In this document: positions 26,522-35,178 of the stretch, one piece after another | How the letters are laid out: every line of letters begins with the position of its first letter | Position numbering within the stretch: position 1 is the first letter of the stretch | Assembly: GCF_001870435.1 (NCBI RefSeq) | Contig: NZ_MDDR01000066.1 | Span: 1-64,000, forward strand | Length of the DNA: 64,000 bases | Source of the DNA: Pseudomonas costantinii | Lineage (GTDB): Bacteria; Pseudomonadota; Gammaproteobacteria; Pseudomonadales; Pseudomonadaceae | Reading direction: 5' to 3' | Position numbers and translations under genes: made by a program | Notes under the pieces: generated by a model | The model's database searches: none | Told to the model about the DNA's origin: nothing | The model's input: only the letters and a program-made list of their open reading frames with translations

Positions 26522-27250
26522 ATGTACGTCTTGTTTCGTGCGCGTCAGCTGCTGGGCAGTGTCCCGGCCGTGATCGCCCTGGTGCTGATTGCAATGGGTA
26601 TCCAGTCACAGACCTTGAAGGTCACGCCGGTGTACGACGAGTCGGCGGTCGAGTTGGCATTGGTCGAACCTGAGCCTGAAGTCGTTCCGGAACCGGTGGT
26701 TGAGCAAGAGCCGCCACCGCCGGTCATCGAGGATGAAGAGGCCGAACCAGCCCCGCCGCCACCGCCGCCAAAACCACTGCCAAAACCTGAACCCAAGCCC
26801 AAGCCGGTGCCCAAGCCCGTGGTGGCCGCCAAGCCGACACCGACGCCAACCCCGGCACCTGCGGTCGCGGCCAAGCCGGTGCAGGCAGCCGTCGCCCCGA
26901 CGCCGGCACCGCCTGCTCCTCCGGCACCGCCCAAAGTCGATGGCCAGGCCCTCGAAGGCGGCTACCTCAAGGGTTTGCGCAACGAGCTGGACACCTACAA
27001 GCAATACCCCACCGGGCGCCAAGCGTCCCTCGAGCGTCCCAGTGGCGAGGTGGTGGTGTGGTTGTTGGTAGACCGCCAGGGTCGCGTTCTGGACTCCGGC
27101 TTGCAAACCCAGGCCCCGAGCATGTTGCTCAATCGGGCCGCCACCAACAGCTTACGTCGCATCAAGCAAGTCAAGCCGTTCCCTGAGCAAGCCTTCGGTG
27201 GACGTAACGAGCAACGCTTCACCGCCACCTTCAACTACAGCGTGCAATAA
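26522..27250 (+). CDS. tonB: TonB energy-transducing protein
   Basis: A 242-residue TonB. An N-terminal membrane anchor (LLGSVPAVIALVLIAMGI) is followed by a long Pro/Lys/Glu-rich periplasmic linker (about residues 45-140, with PPPPPPKP and repeated KP units). The C-terminal TonB domain contains GYLKGLRNELDTYKQYPTGR, GEVVVWLLVDRQGRVLDSGL and LRRIKQVKPFP. It transmits proton-motive force from ExbB/ExbD to outer-membrane receptors. Its position directly before a receptor gene suggests a dedicated TonB for that receptor. Confidence 0.94.
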   Translation: MYVLFRARQLLGSVPAVIALVLIAMGIQSQTLKVTPVYDESAVELALVEPEPEVVPEPVVEQEPPPPVIEDEEAEPAPPPPPPKPLPKPEPKPKPVPKPVVAAKPTPTPTPAPAVAAKPVQAAVAPTPAPPAPPAPPKVDGQALEGGYLKGLRNELDTYKQYPTGRQASLERPSGEVVVWLLVDRQGRVLDSGLQTQAPSMLLNRAATNSLRRIKQVKPFPEQAFGGRNEQRFTATFNYSVQ

Positions 27251-27274
27251 GCACCCGACACCAGGACGACAGTG

Positions 27275-29557
27275 ATGAGGTTCACACGTATTCATCTGGC
27301 ACTTGTTGCCGCTACGAGCATGACCCACGGAGTGGTCATGGCAGATACCAGCGACAGTGACGTCGGCACTATTGGGGTTCAGGGCAAGGCCACAGCGGGT
27401 GGCGGCTACATGGTGCAAGAAGAAAGCATCAAGGGCCGCTCCACGGTGACCAAGGAAGCGCTGGATAAACAGACGGCTACCGGTAACGCAATCGACAAGC
27501 TCAAGTACACCCCGGGCCTGAACATCTCCAGCGAAGACAACACCGGTCTGTCGGGCTTTCGTTTCACCATGCGCGGGCTCAACTCCGACCAGGTGGGGAT
27601 GTCAGTGGACGGTATGCCGATCAACGACTCCGGCAACTACGCGCTGTACTCCAACCTGCTGGGTGATCCGGAAAACATCGACCAGATCTTCGTCACCCAG
27701 GGCTCGTCCGAAGCCGACGGGCCGCACATTGGTTCCAGCGGTGGCAACATCGGTATCGTGACCATTCGCCCGACCAAGGAAACCGGTGCGTTCGTCAAAC
27801 AGATCGTCGGCAGCAATGCCACCCGCAAGACCTTCGCACGGCTCAACACCGGTGAGGTCAACGGCCTGAGCAACTGGCTGTCGGTGTCCCATACCGAAGG
27901 CGACATGTGGCGCGGTTCGGGTGCCGTGCGTGCAGACAAGGTGGAGTGGAACAGCTTCTTCGACGCCGGCAACGGCAACACCGCCAACCTGATCCTCAAG
28001 TACCACGAGCAGGACAACAACAGTTACAGCCAGTTGACCAAGGGCCAGTTCCAGCAGTACGGCCGCAAGTACGACCCCTACCCCGCTACCCCGACCGTGG
28101 GCAGCAACGGCAAGGTCAACAGCTACTACGCCCTGGCGCAGAACCCGTTCCAGACCTTCACCGGCGTGCTCAACACCCAATTCAAACTGGCCGACAACCT
28201 GGCCCTCTCGGTCATCCCGTATTACTACTGGGGTAACGGCAGCGGCGTAGGTTCTTCCAGCTACGCACTGAATCGTGGCTCGAACCAAGGCGGTATTTTC
28301 GACCTGGGCAACCTGCCCACCGCAGCCCAGTACAACGCAGACGGTTCCTCCACCACCGGCGTCTACTACCGCCCTTCCCGCACCCAGACCTGGCGCCCGG
28401 GTATCACCACCAAACTGAACTGGGACCTGGGTGATCACAGCCTGCAATTCGGCTACTGGTACGAGCGTGCGCGCCAAAGCCAGACCCAACCGTTCATTGC
28501 CCTCAAGAACAGCGGCAAACCGAGCGACACCTGGCCGGACGGCAGCGCCGTGGTCGATGCCAACGGCAACACGGTGCAGGGACGCGACCGTTTCACCATC
28601 ACCCCGGCGCAAAAAGTCTGGGCCCAGGACACCTGGTACATCAACCCGGATTGGACCCTGGTGACGGGCCTGGCCTACATGAACGTCAAGCGCGACGGTA
28701 CCAACAACGGCAGCCTCACCGAGCAGCCGGAAAAACGTAACCAGTCCTACAACAAGCTGCTGCCAAACGTCGGCCTCAAGTACCAACTCGACGAGCGTGA
28801 CCAGTTGTTCTACAGCCTGTCGCGCAACATGCGCATCCCACAGAACTATGTGCTGTATGACAAAGGCGCCGGCTCCATCGACTCCAAACCGGAAACCAGC
28901 TGGAACCACGAGTTGGGCTGGCGCTTCACCGATGAAGACATGACCGTGGCAGCCACCTTGTTCTACATGCAGTTCAAGAACCGCCAGGTCTCGTCCAAGG
29001 ACATCAACGGCGACTTCGCGGACATCAACGCCGGCGACGTTAATAACAGCGGTCTGGAGTTGGAATGGAGCGGCCTGCTGCCCAACCACTTCAACTACTA
29101 CACCTCCTACACCTATACCAAAGCCGAGCAGCAGGACGACTTGACCGTCTACAACGCCGGCAAGGCCATCGTGTTGCCCACCAGCGGCAAACAGTTCGCC
29201 AACGTGCCGAAGAACATGCTGGCCGCCAATATCGGCTATGACGACGGCCGCTTCTACGGCACTTTCGGCGGCAAATACACCAGCAAGCTCTTTGGCGACC
29301 TGACCAACGACGAGGCCATCTCCGGCCGCACCATTTTCAACCTCGGCGCCGGTATCTACCTGCCGGTGGACAAGAAAGTGGTCAAGGACGCAACCCTGCG
29401 CCTGAACGTCGACAACCTGTTCGACAAGAAGTATCTGGACGGCGTGTACACCACCAAGACCAACGCGGCGAGCTACAGCGGTTTCCGCGATGGCGACCCG
29501 GCTTACATCGTCGGCCTGGACCGTACCGTCACGGTTTCCCTGGAAGCGAATTTCTAA
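27275..29557 (+). CDS. TonB-dependent outer-membrane receptor
   Basis: A 760-residue TonB-dependent receptor with a signal peptide (MRFTRIHLALVAATSMTHGV, cleaved near MADT), a TonB-box-like VGTIGVQG, the plug domain (IDKLKYTPGLNISSEDN; FRFTMRGLNSDQVGMSVDG; IGSSGGNIGIVTIRP) and a 22-strand-type barrel ending in VSLEANF. GTG at 27272 and ATG at 27275 are adjacent; ATG, 8 nt from AGGA, is preferred. It is enclosed by its own exbD-tonB upstream and exbB downstream. The ligand is unknown; the phoD next door makes a phosphate-related compound possible but unproven. Confidence 0.92.
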   Translation: MRFTRIHLALVAATSMTHGVVMADTSDSDVGTIGVQGKATAGGGYMVQEESIKGRSTVTKEALDKQTATGNAIDKLKYTPGLNISSEDNTGLSGFRFTMRGLNSDQVGMSVDGMPINDSGNYALYSNLLGDPENIDQIFVTQGSSEADGPHIGSSGGNIGIVTIRPTKETGAFVKQIVGSNATRKTFARLNTGEVNGLSNWLSVSHTEGDMWRGSGAVRADKVEWNSFFDAGNGNTANLILKYHEQDNNSYSQLTKGQFQQYGRKYDPYPATPTVGSNGKVNSYYALAQNPFQTFTGVLNTQFKLADNLALSVIPYYYWGNGSGVGSSSYALNRGSNQGGIFDLGNLPTAAQYNADGSSTTGVYYRPSRTQTWRPGITTKLNWDLGDHSLQFGYWYERARQSQTQPFIALKNSGKPSDTWPDGSAVVDANGNTVQGRDRFTITPAQKVWAQDTWYINPDWTLVTGLAYMNVKRDGTNNGSLTEQPEKRNQSYNKLLPNVGLKYQLDERDQLFYSLSRNMRIPQNYVLYDKGAGSIDSKPETSWNHELGWRFTDEDMTVAATLFYMQFKNRQVSSKDINGDFADINAGDVNNSGLELEWSGLLPNHFNYYTSYTYTKAEQQDDLTVYNAGKAIVLPTSGKQFANVPKNMLAANIGYDDGRFYGTFGGKYTSKLFGDLTNDEAISGRTIFNLGAGIYLPVDKKVVKDATLRLNVDNLFDKKYLDGVYTTKTNAASYSGFRDGDPAYIVGLDRTVTVSLEANF

Positions 29558-29574
29558 CTGCGAGGCTATAGATC

Positions 29575-30222
29575 ATGGACATGAACCTGCTTCACGACGT
29601 CACCTTCTATGTGATGTACGCCGCCATGGCGATTGCGATTTTTATCACCATTGAACGTGGCATCTACTTCGCCTACGTGCGCCGCCAGGCCCGTGCCTTG
29701 ACCGAGGTGCTGGGCGCCAACGTGCACAGCGAGCGTGACTTGCCTGAAAGCCTGACCCGTCGCGACAGCCTGCCACTGAACATGGTGCTGCCGATCCTGG
29801 CGCAGAAGTCTTCCCATGGTTCGCGCAAGGACCTGGATGACGAGATCGAAACCCAATACCTGAAGACCCGCGCGCCGCTGTCCCGCAGCCTGTGGATCAT
29901 CGAGACCATCACCACCGCCGCGCCGCTGCTGGGTTTGTTGGGCACCATCCTGGGCATTATCGACACCTTCAAGGCGTTGGCTTCGGCTGGCGTGTCGGAC
30001 CCAGGCCAGATTTCCGGTGGCATCGGGACGGCCTTGTTCGCGACCGGCTTGGGTATCGCCATCGCGCTGTTCTGCGTGGTGTTCCACAACTTCTTCCAGG
30101 ACAGCCTTGAGCGCATCAACGATCAGCTGAAAATCCTGCTGATCCGCGCCGCCACCGGTGCCCGCGTACAGGGTGAAGTACCGCACCTGGTGCCGACTCC
30201 ACTGCACAGCCGTACTGCATGA
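29575..30222 (+). CDS. exbB: MotA/TolQ/ExbB proton-channel protein
   Basis: A 215-residue inner-membrane protein with three helices. The first (LHDVTFYVMYAAMAIAIFITIERGIYF) and the conserved pair (LWIIETITTAAPLLGLLGTILGIIDTF and GGIGTALFATGLGIAIALFCVVFHNFF) are typical of ExbB. The proton-path Thr and Glu positions of the family fall in these helices. It closes the exbD-tonB-receptor-exbB operon, 17 nt after the receptor stop, and is followed by a strong terminator. Placement after the receptor, away from exbD, is unusual. Confidence 0.92.
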   Translation: MDMNLLHDVTFYVMYAAMAIAIFITIERGIYFAYVRRQARALTEVLGANVHSERDLPESLTRRDSLPLNMVLPILAQKSSHGSRKDLDDEIETQYLKTRAPLSRSLWIIETITTAAPLLGLLGTILGIIDTFKALASAGVSDPGQISGGIGTALFATGLGIAIALFCVVFHNFFQDSLERINDQLKILLIRAATGARVQGEVPHLVPTPLHSRTA

Positions 30223-30227
30223 CCCTC

Positions 30228-30260
30228 AGGGCGGGCGCGTGATGCGCCCGCCCTTCTTTT
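30228..30260 (+). terminator. Terminator of the TonB operon
   Basis: Stem AGGGCGGGCGC/GCGCCCGCCCT (30228-30254) with a 5-nt loop and a T-rich tail, 6 nt after the exbB-type stop. It separates the PLD-like gene from the operon. Confidence 0.85.
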
Positions 30261-30277
30261 TGCCCGCCGAGACACCT

Positions 30278-31495
30278 ATGTCCCTATCGATGAAGTTGCG
30301 TATCGCAGGCCTCGCCGGCCTACTCCTCAGTCCGCTTGCCCAGGCGGACTTTTCAATTCCAGGGTTTGAACTGGTGCACACCGTGCCGGTAGACACCGCG
30401 CTGGGCACCGCCGATTTACGTCAACCGGGGCCGGTATGGATCGAGTTGTTTGATGGGGCGAAAAGCAGCATTGATATTGGCCAGTTCTACGCCGCCGACC
30501 ATCCCGGCTCGGTGATGGACAAGGTGATTGAACACCTGGAAGCCGCCGGCAAACGCGGCGTGAAGATTCGCTTTCTGCTGGAAGAAAAAGGCATCCGGTT
30601 GTCAGAGGCGTCCACCCTGGAACGCTTGCGCGCCATTCCCAACCTGACCTTCCGCGTTCTGGCGTATGGGCAACTGAGTGGCGGGATCATCCATGCCAAA
30701 TACATGGTGGTGGATGGCAAGCAAGCCTTTGTTGGCAGCCAGAATTTCGATTGGCGTTCGCTGGAACACATCCACGAAACCGGCCTGCGCATCAGTGATG
30801 CAACCGTGGTCAGCCAGGTCCAATCGATCTTCGATCAGGACTGGCAAGCCCAGGCAGCGCTTACGGAAAACAAACCCGTGCCACTGCCCGCCGCCGGCCA
30901 AGAACCTGCACGCACCGGCAACTACCTGGTGGCCAGCCCACAGCGCTACAACCCACCAGGCGTGGGCGATTCCCAACTGGAACTGCCGCGCCTGCTCGGC
31001 GAAGCGAAAAAGGAAGTGCGCGTGCAACTGTTGGACTATGCACCGCTGTCTTACGGCCCGGACAGAACCCGCCCGTACTACGCAGTGATCGATAACGCCG
31101 TGCGCGCAGCCGCAGCGCGTGGGGTATCGGTCAAACTGATGGTGTCCAACTGGAACACCGACAAGCTGGAACTGCCCTACCTCAAAAGCCTGGCCGTGCT
31201 GCCGAACGTGCAGGTCAAAATCGTCACCCTGCCCGAAGCCAAGCAAGGGTTTATTCCTTACGCACGGGTGATCCACAGCAAGACCATGGAGATCGACGGG
31301 CAAGTGGCCTGGATCGGCACCAGCAACTGGCTGGGCGGGTACCTGGATAACTCGCGCAACCTGGAGGTGGTGATGCGCAATGAGGCGATGGCCAAGCGTG
31401 TAGGGGAACTGCATGAGCAGTTGTGGGATGGGCCGTATGCCAAAGCACTGGACGTGGCAGCGCAGTACCCGGACCCTCACCCCGGCAAACCTTGA
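30278..31495 (+). CDS. Secreted phospholipase D-like protein
   Basis: A 405-residue exported protein of the phospholipase D superfamily with two catalytic HKD motifs: HAKYMVVDGKQAFVGSQNFD at about residue 138 and HSKTMEIDGQVAWIGTSNW at about 331. An N-terminal signal peptide (MKLRIAGLAGLLLSPLAQA) sends it to the periplasm or outside. ATG at 30278 is chosen because it starts the signal peptide; the longer frame from 30158 overlaps exbB. The family includes phospholipases, nucleases and cardiolipin synthases. The bilobed form with two HKDs suits a phosphodiesterase, but the substrate is unknown. It follows the TonB operon terminator. Confidence 0.88.
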   Translation: MSLSMKLRIAGLAGLLLSPLAQADFSIPGFELVHTVPVDTALGTADLRQPGPVWIELFDGAKSSIDIGQFYAADHPGSVMDKVIEHLEAAGKRGVKIRFLLEEKGIRLSEASTLERLRAIPNLTFRVLAYGQLSGGIIHAKYMVVDGKQAFVGSQNFDWRSLEHIHETGLRISDATVVSQVQSIFDQDWQAQAALTENKPVPLPAAGQEPARTGNYLVASPQRYNPPGVGDSQLELPRLLGEAKKEVRVQLLDYAPLSYGPDRTRPYYAVIDNAVRAAAARGVSVKLMVSNWNTDKLELPYLKSLAVLPNVQVKIVTLPEAKQGFIPYARVIHSKTMEIDGQVAWIGTSNWLGGYLDNSRNLEVVMRNEAMAKRVGELHEQLWDGPYAKALDVAAQYPDPHPGKP

Positions 31496-31517
31496 AAACC
31501 GGCTTTGCGAAATAAAT

Positions 31518-31545
31518 ACGCCGCACCGTGTGATGCGGCGTTTTC
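31518..31545 (+). terminator. Terminator after the PLD-like gene
   Basis: ACGCCGCA/TGCGGCGT stem (31518-31541) with an 8-nt loop and TTTT after it. Confidence 0.75.
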
Positions 31546-31676
31546 GTATTTGAGTAGGACATTTCCCTCATCCGGGTCTCCCCTACTGCTCCTTCGCGGT
31601 GTTAGTGTGTGAAATTGTTTCTGACATTTCGATCAGAAATTGCCCACTCTCACTTTGCAAAGGAATGCCTCTAACA

Positions 31677-33416
31677 ATGCACTTTCCACTGAAAAAACTG
31701 GTGGCTGCCACCCTGTTCGCCGCCAGCTTGTCGGCCGTCACCACACCCGTTTTCGCCAACATCACCGAGCAACAAAGTGCGGCGATTCTGAAGAGTTTCA
31801 GCGAAACGTCGGTCACCGATTTCCGCGGTTTCCTCGGCACCCTGGCCAAGGGCGATTTGGGAAAAACCAACGACGTCGGCCCGGCCATCAGCGCCTTTCT
31901 CGATAACAAAACCCTGAGCGCCGATCAGCAGAACGAAATCAATCGCCTGCTCGGTATCTATACGCGAGTGAAATACGGCAAGGCCGCCCTCGAAACCCTG
32001 CGCGAGCTGGTCGAAATCCCGACGTTTAACGTGGACGGCCTGCCACAGTACAAAAACCCGGAGTTCCTCAAGATCGCCGGCAAGATCCAGGAACTGGCCA
32101 AGGCCTTCAACCTGAACTTCCGTAACGTCGACAACCGTGTTTACGAAATCACCCTGGAAGGCAGCAGCGACGAAGTCGTCGGCATCCACGCCCACGCCGA
32201 CGTGGTACCGGTGACGCCGGAGAACTGGGTGCTGAAAGACGGCACCAAGCTTGACCCGTTCAAGGTCACACTGATCGGTGATCGCATGTATGGCCGTGGC
32301 ACCGAGGATGACAAGAACGGCATCGTGGTGGCCCTGTACGCCATGAAGGTGATCAAGGAAGAAAAGCTGCCGCTGGCGCGCACGTTCAAGCTGCTGGTGG
32401 ACACCACCGAGGAAACCTCCGGCGACGCGATCCCCTACTACTTCGAACACAACCCGACGCCGCAATACAACCTGGCGCTGGATGGCGGCTACCCGGTGGT
32501 GATTGCCGAGAAAGGCTATGGCACCGTCATGGCCACCTTCCCGGTGCGCAAGGGTGAGGGCAAAGGCGCGGAAATCATCTCGATGACCGGCGGCATGGCC
32601 ACCAATCAGATTCCTTCGGTTTCGGTGGCCACCCTGGTCAGCGACAAACCGGCTGAACTGGCCGCCAGCCTGCAGAAAGCCGGCGCAGACTATGCCAAGG
32701 CCAATGGTGGCGACTTCCAAGTCGACGCCAAAGTGGTCGGTAAAGACGTCAAGTTGACGGTCACCGGCGTGTCCGCGCATTCGTCCGAGCCGCAATCGGG
32801 CATCAACCCGGTCGCGCGCATGCTGGAGCTGATCCACAGCGTCGACGGCAATATCGCCCTCAAGCACAACCACATCACCGACGCCGCGCGTTATGCGTCC
32901 GATAACTGGGGCCTGGATTACCTGGGCGGCAAATTGGGCGTGGGCTTCTCCGATGACTTCATGGGGCCATTGACTACCTCGCTGACCTTTGTCGGGCTGG
33001 ATGACAAAGCCTTCAAGCTGGCGGTGAACCTGCGCGTGCCGAAGGGCAAATCCCCGGAAAAATTGAAAGCGGAAATCGCCGACAAACTGAGCGCGTGGGA
33101 CAAGAAATCCAAGGTCGACGTGAGCTTCAAGTACTCGGTGGCCGAGCCGATGTACCGCAACCCGGAAGGCGAATGGGTGAAGGCTTTGTTGGCCGTGGCC
33201 AGTGAAAACCTGGGCATGGAGCACAAGTTCGGCACCTCCGCCGGTGCGACCTCTGTGCATGAACTGCCCAATGGCGTGCAATTCGGCCTGGCGCGCCCGG
33301 AAGTGAAATACACCGGGCATACCGACGGTGAGTTCAAGACCGTCGACCAGTTCCTGCTGGACTTGCAGATCGTCACTGAAATGATGGGGCGTGTCGGCCA
33401 GTTGCCGAAGCTCTAA
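31677..33416 (+). CDS. Secreted M20-family dipeptidase
   Basis: A 579-residue zinc dipeptidase of family M20 with a signal peptide (LKKLVAATLFAASLSAVTTPVFA), hence periplasmic. The metal site is seen in VVGIHAHADVVPVTPENW (His and the catalytic Asp), MYGRGTEDDKNGIV (bridging Asp) and VDTTEETSGDAIPYYF (Glu general base and ligand). A dimerisation insert follows, then the GTSAGATSVHELPN and YTGHTDGEF segments with the last His ligand. ATG at 31677 starts the signal peptide; an upstream frame to 31599 has no leader features. It is monocistronic, between two hairpins. Confidence 0.9.
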   Translation: MHFPLKKLVAATLFAASLSAVTTPVFANITEQQSAAILKSFSETSVTDFRGFLGTLAKGDLGKTNDVGPAISAFLDNKTLSADQQNEINRLLGIYTRVKYGKAALETLRELVEIPTFNVDGLPQYKNPEFLKIAGKIQELAKAFNLNFRNVDNRVYEITLEGSSDEVVGIHAHADVVPVTPENWVLKDGTKLDPFKVTLIGDRMYGRGTEDDKNGIVVALYAMKVIKEEKLPLARTFKLLVDTTEETSGDAIPYYFEHNPTPQYNLALDGGYPVVIAEKGYGTVMATFPVRKGEGKGAEIISMTGGMATNQIPSVSVATLVSDKPAELAASLQKAGADYAKANGGDFQVDAKVVGKDVKLTVTGVSAHSSEPQSGINPVARMLELIHSVDGNIALKHNHITDAARYASDNWGLDYLGGKLGVGFSDDFMGPLTTSLTFVGLDDKAFKLAVNLRVPKGKSPEKLKAEIADKLSAWDKKSKVDVSFKYSVAEPMYRNPEGEWVKALLAVASENLGMEHKFGTSAGATSVHELPNGVQFGLARPEVKYTGHTDGEFKTVDQFLLDLQIVTEMMGRVGQLPKL

Positions 33417-33424
33417 GGCCGTTT

Positions 33425-33447
33425 GAGCCCGCCGCAACGGCGGGCTC
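33425..33447. terminator. Hairpin between convergent genes
   Basis: GAGCCCGCC/GGCGGGCTC stem with loop GCAAC between the dipeptidase and the fusion gene, overlapping the fusion stop codon. It lacks a strong T-run, so termination is only likely. Confidence 0.5.
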
Positions 33448-35101
33448 ATCGCATCAGGATATCTTCGAAAAACCCACCGATGGCCAGGGTGGGATGACAG
33501 AGCTGGATCTCCAGCACCCACACCATTTCGCTGGGTGTGATTTCCAGCTCAGCCAGCTCCTTGTCCCCGAACAACGCATGGGGGAAATCCGCAATGCGGT
33601 GGCCTGCCAGATTGCGTGACAGCCGCCAGCCTTTGGACACGGCACGCTCCTCGGCAAAGTCATACAGCTCACAGCCGGTCATGCCGCGTAGCCAGGCTTC
33701 GCGCGTCTCATCGAAGACTTCATGCAACGCCTTCCTGCAGTCCAGATGCAGTGGCGATTCGCCAAAGACGAAAGTATCACCGTAGTCGCCCTCGTAGCCG
33801 TCCCACACCGGACCAAGGTCCACGACCACGATATCGCTTGCGCGCAGTTGGCGTAGCGGATCAATGCCTTCTCGTGACGGACGCACCGTGTCGTCGCCAA
33901 AGCGGATGTAGGTCGGGTGCCAGGTATGCGAAGCGCCCATGGCTTGCAACTGTTGGCTCGCCATATCCAGGGCCGCGCCAGTGGTCATGCCGACCTTCAG
34001 TTGGCTGGCGATCGCCGCCAGCGCACGCACGGTTTTCTCACGTGCGGCGAGCATGCCGTCCAGAGAATAGCGGGGGCCGACTTTCTCCCAGGTTTCATCC
34101 AATGAACTGAGGAGCGTGTCTACACCCGACTGGCCGCTGGGTACAAAGGCTTCGGCGACAAAACGATGGCTCGGCAAGCCCGCTTCCAGGCAATCTGCAC
34201 GTGTCTGGCTGATCATGAGGCCGTTACCGCAGGCATACACCTGGGCCGCTTCCCAATGGTGCCCATGACTCAGCGCAACTTCTTGCACTCTGCCCTCTGA
34301 TGCCAGTACCGGGTGCCAGTGAAAACGCGGGTGGTCGGTGACCGATTTGTCCAGGAATACGCGGTCGTAAAAATCTGCCGCCTGCGCGCCACCCCAATAA
34401 AACGTCACCTCGACATCACGTTTCAAGGCGGTCAGCAGGATCGGCTTGATACCCGCGTAGCCAGTGCCTGTGGCGAACAGGACGACAGGCGCATCGTCAT
34501 CGTCCTGCCAGGTGCAGGCACCAAAAGGCCCTTCCAATTGCAGTAGATCGCCAGCCTCAAGGTCGCCCAGGATAGTCTCGGAAAAAAGCCCTCCGCTCAC
34601 CCGGCGAATCTGAAACACCAGGCGCCCATCGCCTTCGGCCGGCAGGTTGGCGATCGAGAAGCAACGCGAGTCGCCATCGTCCAGACGAAACTTGAGGTAC
34701 TGGCCCGCCCGCGCGGCCAACGGCATATCCGGCATCACCACCAACTCAATGATGCCTGGGCTGAGTACGCACTTGCTCAGCACCGTCGCCTCGACGACCA
34801 GCGCGGGTGTGTCCAGGGACCAACCGGGAATTTCCAGGCGCATATCGGCGCAGGCATGGCTCTGGCACAACAGCATTTCATTGGCCGCCAGGGGATAACA
34901 TGGCGCCGGTGCGCCCGGCACCAGGTGCTTGGGCCGGTATTCCCCCTGCGTGACCACGACCTTGCAGGAGCCACACGCACCGCGCCGACAGGAAAACGGC
35001 ACGGGCAAGCCGCTGGCGAGCATTGCATCCAGCAACAGTTCGTCACCGGCCTCAAAGGTGGTGCCCGAGGGAGAGAGTTCGATTACATGGCGTGGGTTCA
35101 T
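33446..35101 (-). CDS. Ferredoxin-NAD(P)H reductase fused to an M24 metallopeptidase domain
   Basis: A 551-residue fusion. Residues 1-90 are a plant-type 2Fe-2S ferredoxin (Cys38, 43, 46 and 79). Residues 100-320 are a flavin reductase with RCFSIAN (FAD), GTGYAG (NAD) and CGN, as in phenol-hydroxylase-type electron-transfer proteins. Residues about 325-551 are a pita-bread M24 domain keeping all five metal ligands: Asp428, Asp439, His501, Glu531 and Glu546. I know of no standard protein combining these. GAGG is near the ATG. It is divergent from a MocR regulator across 77 bp. One reading frame without breaks argues against a sequencing fusion. Substrate and electron acceptor are unknown. Confidence 0.85.
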   Translation of the reverse strand: MNPRHVIELSPSGTTFEAGDELLLDAMLASGLPVPFSCRRGACGSCKVVVTQGEYRPKHLVPGAPAPCYPLAANEMLLCQSHACADMRLEIPGWSLDTPALVVEATVLSKCVLSPGIIELVVMPDMPLAARAGQYLKFRLDDGDSRCFSIANLPAEGDGRLVFQIRRVSGGLFSETILGDLEAGDLLQLEGPFGACTWQDDDDAPVVLFATGTGYAGIKPILLTALKRDVEVTFYWGGAQAADFYDRVFLDKSVTDHPRFHWHPVLASEGRVQEVALSHGHHWEAAQVYACGNGLMISQTRADCLEAGLPSHRFVAEAFVPSGQSGVDTLLSSLDETWEKVGPRYSLDGMLAAREKTVRALAAIASQLKVGMTTGAALDMASQQLQAMGASHTWHPTYIRFGDDTVRPSREGIDPLRQLRASDIVVVDLGPVWDGYEGDYGDTFVFGESPLHLDCRKALHEVFDETREAWLRGMTGCELYDFAEERAVSKGWRLSRNLAGHRIADFPHALFGDKELAELEITPSEMVWVLEIQLCHPTLAIGGFFEDILMR

Positions 35102-35178
35102 AAAGACCTCGGGGTGAGTGAGGCCTGATTGTTGCGCTAGACTAGGCCCATTAGAACCTCCAGTTTTGGATACTTTAG

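Noticed and set aside
27602..29089. A 495-codon minus-strand frame inside the second receptor
   Set aside because: Val/Gly/Ala-rich shadow of the receptor gene with no family features.
31671..33521. A 616-codon minus-strand frame over the M20 dipeptidase
   Set aside because: Antisense shadow of a gene with full catalytic motifs; composition is not protein-like.
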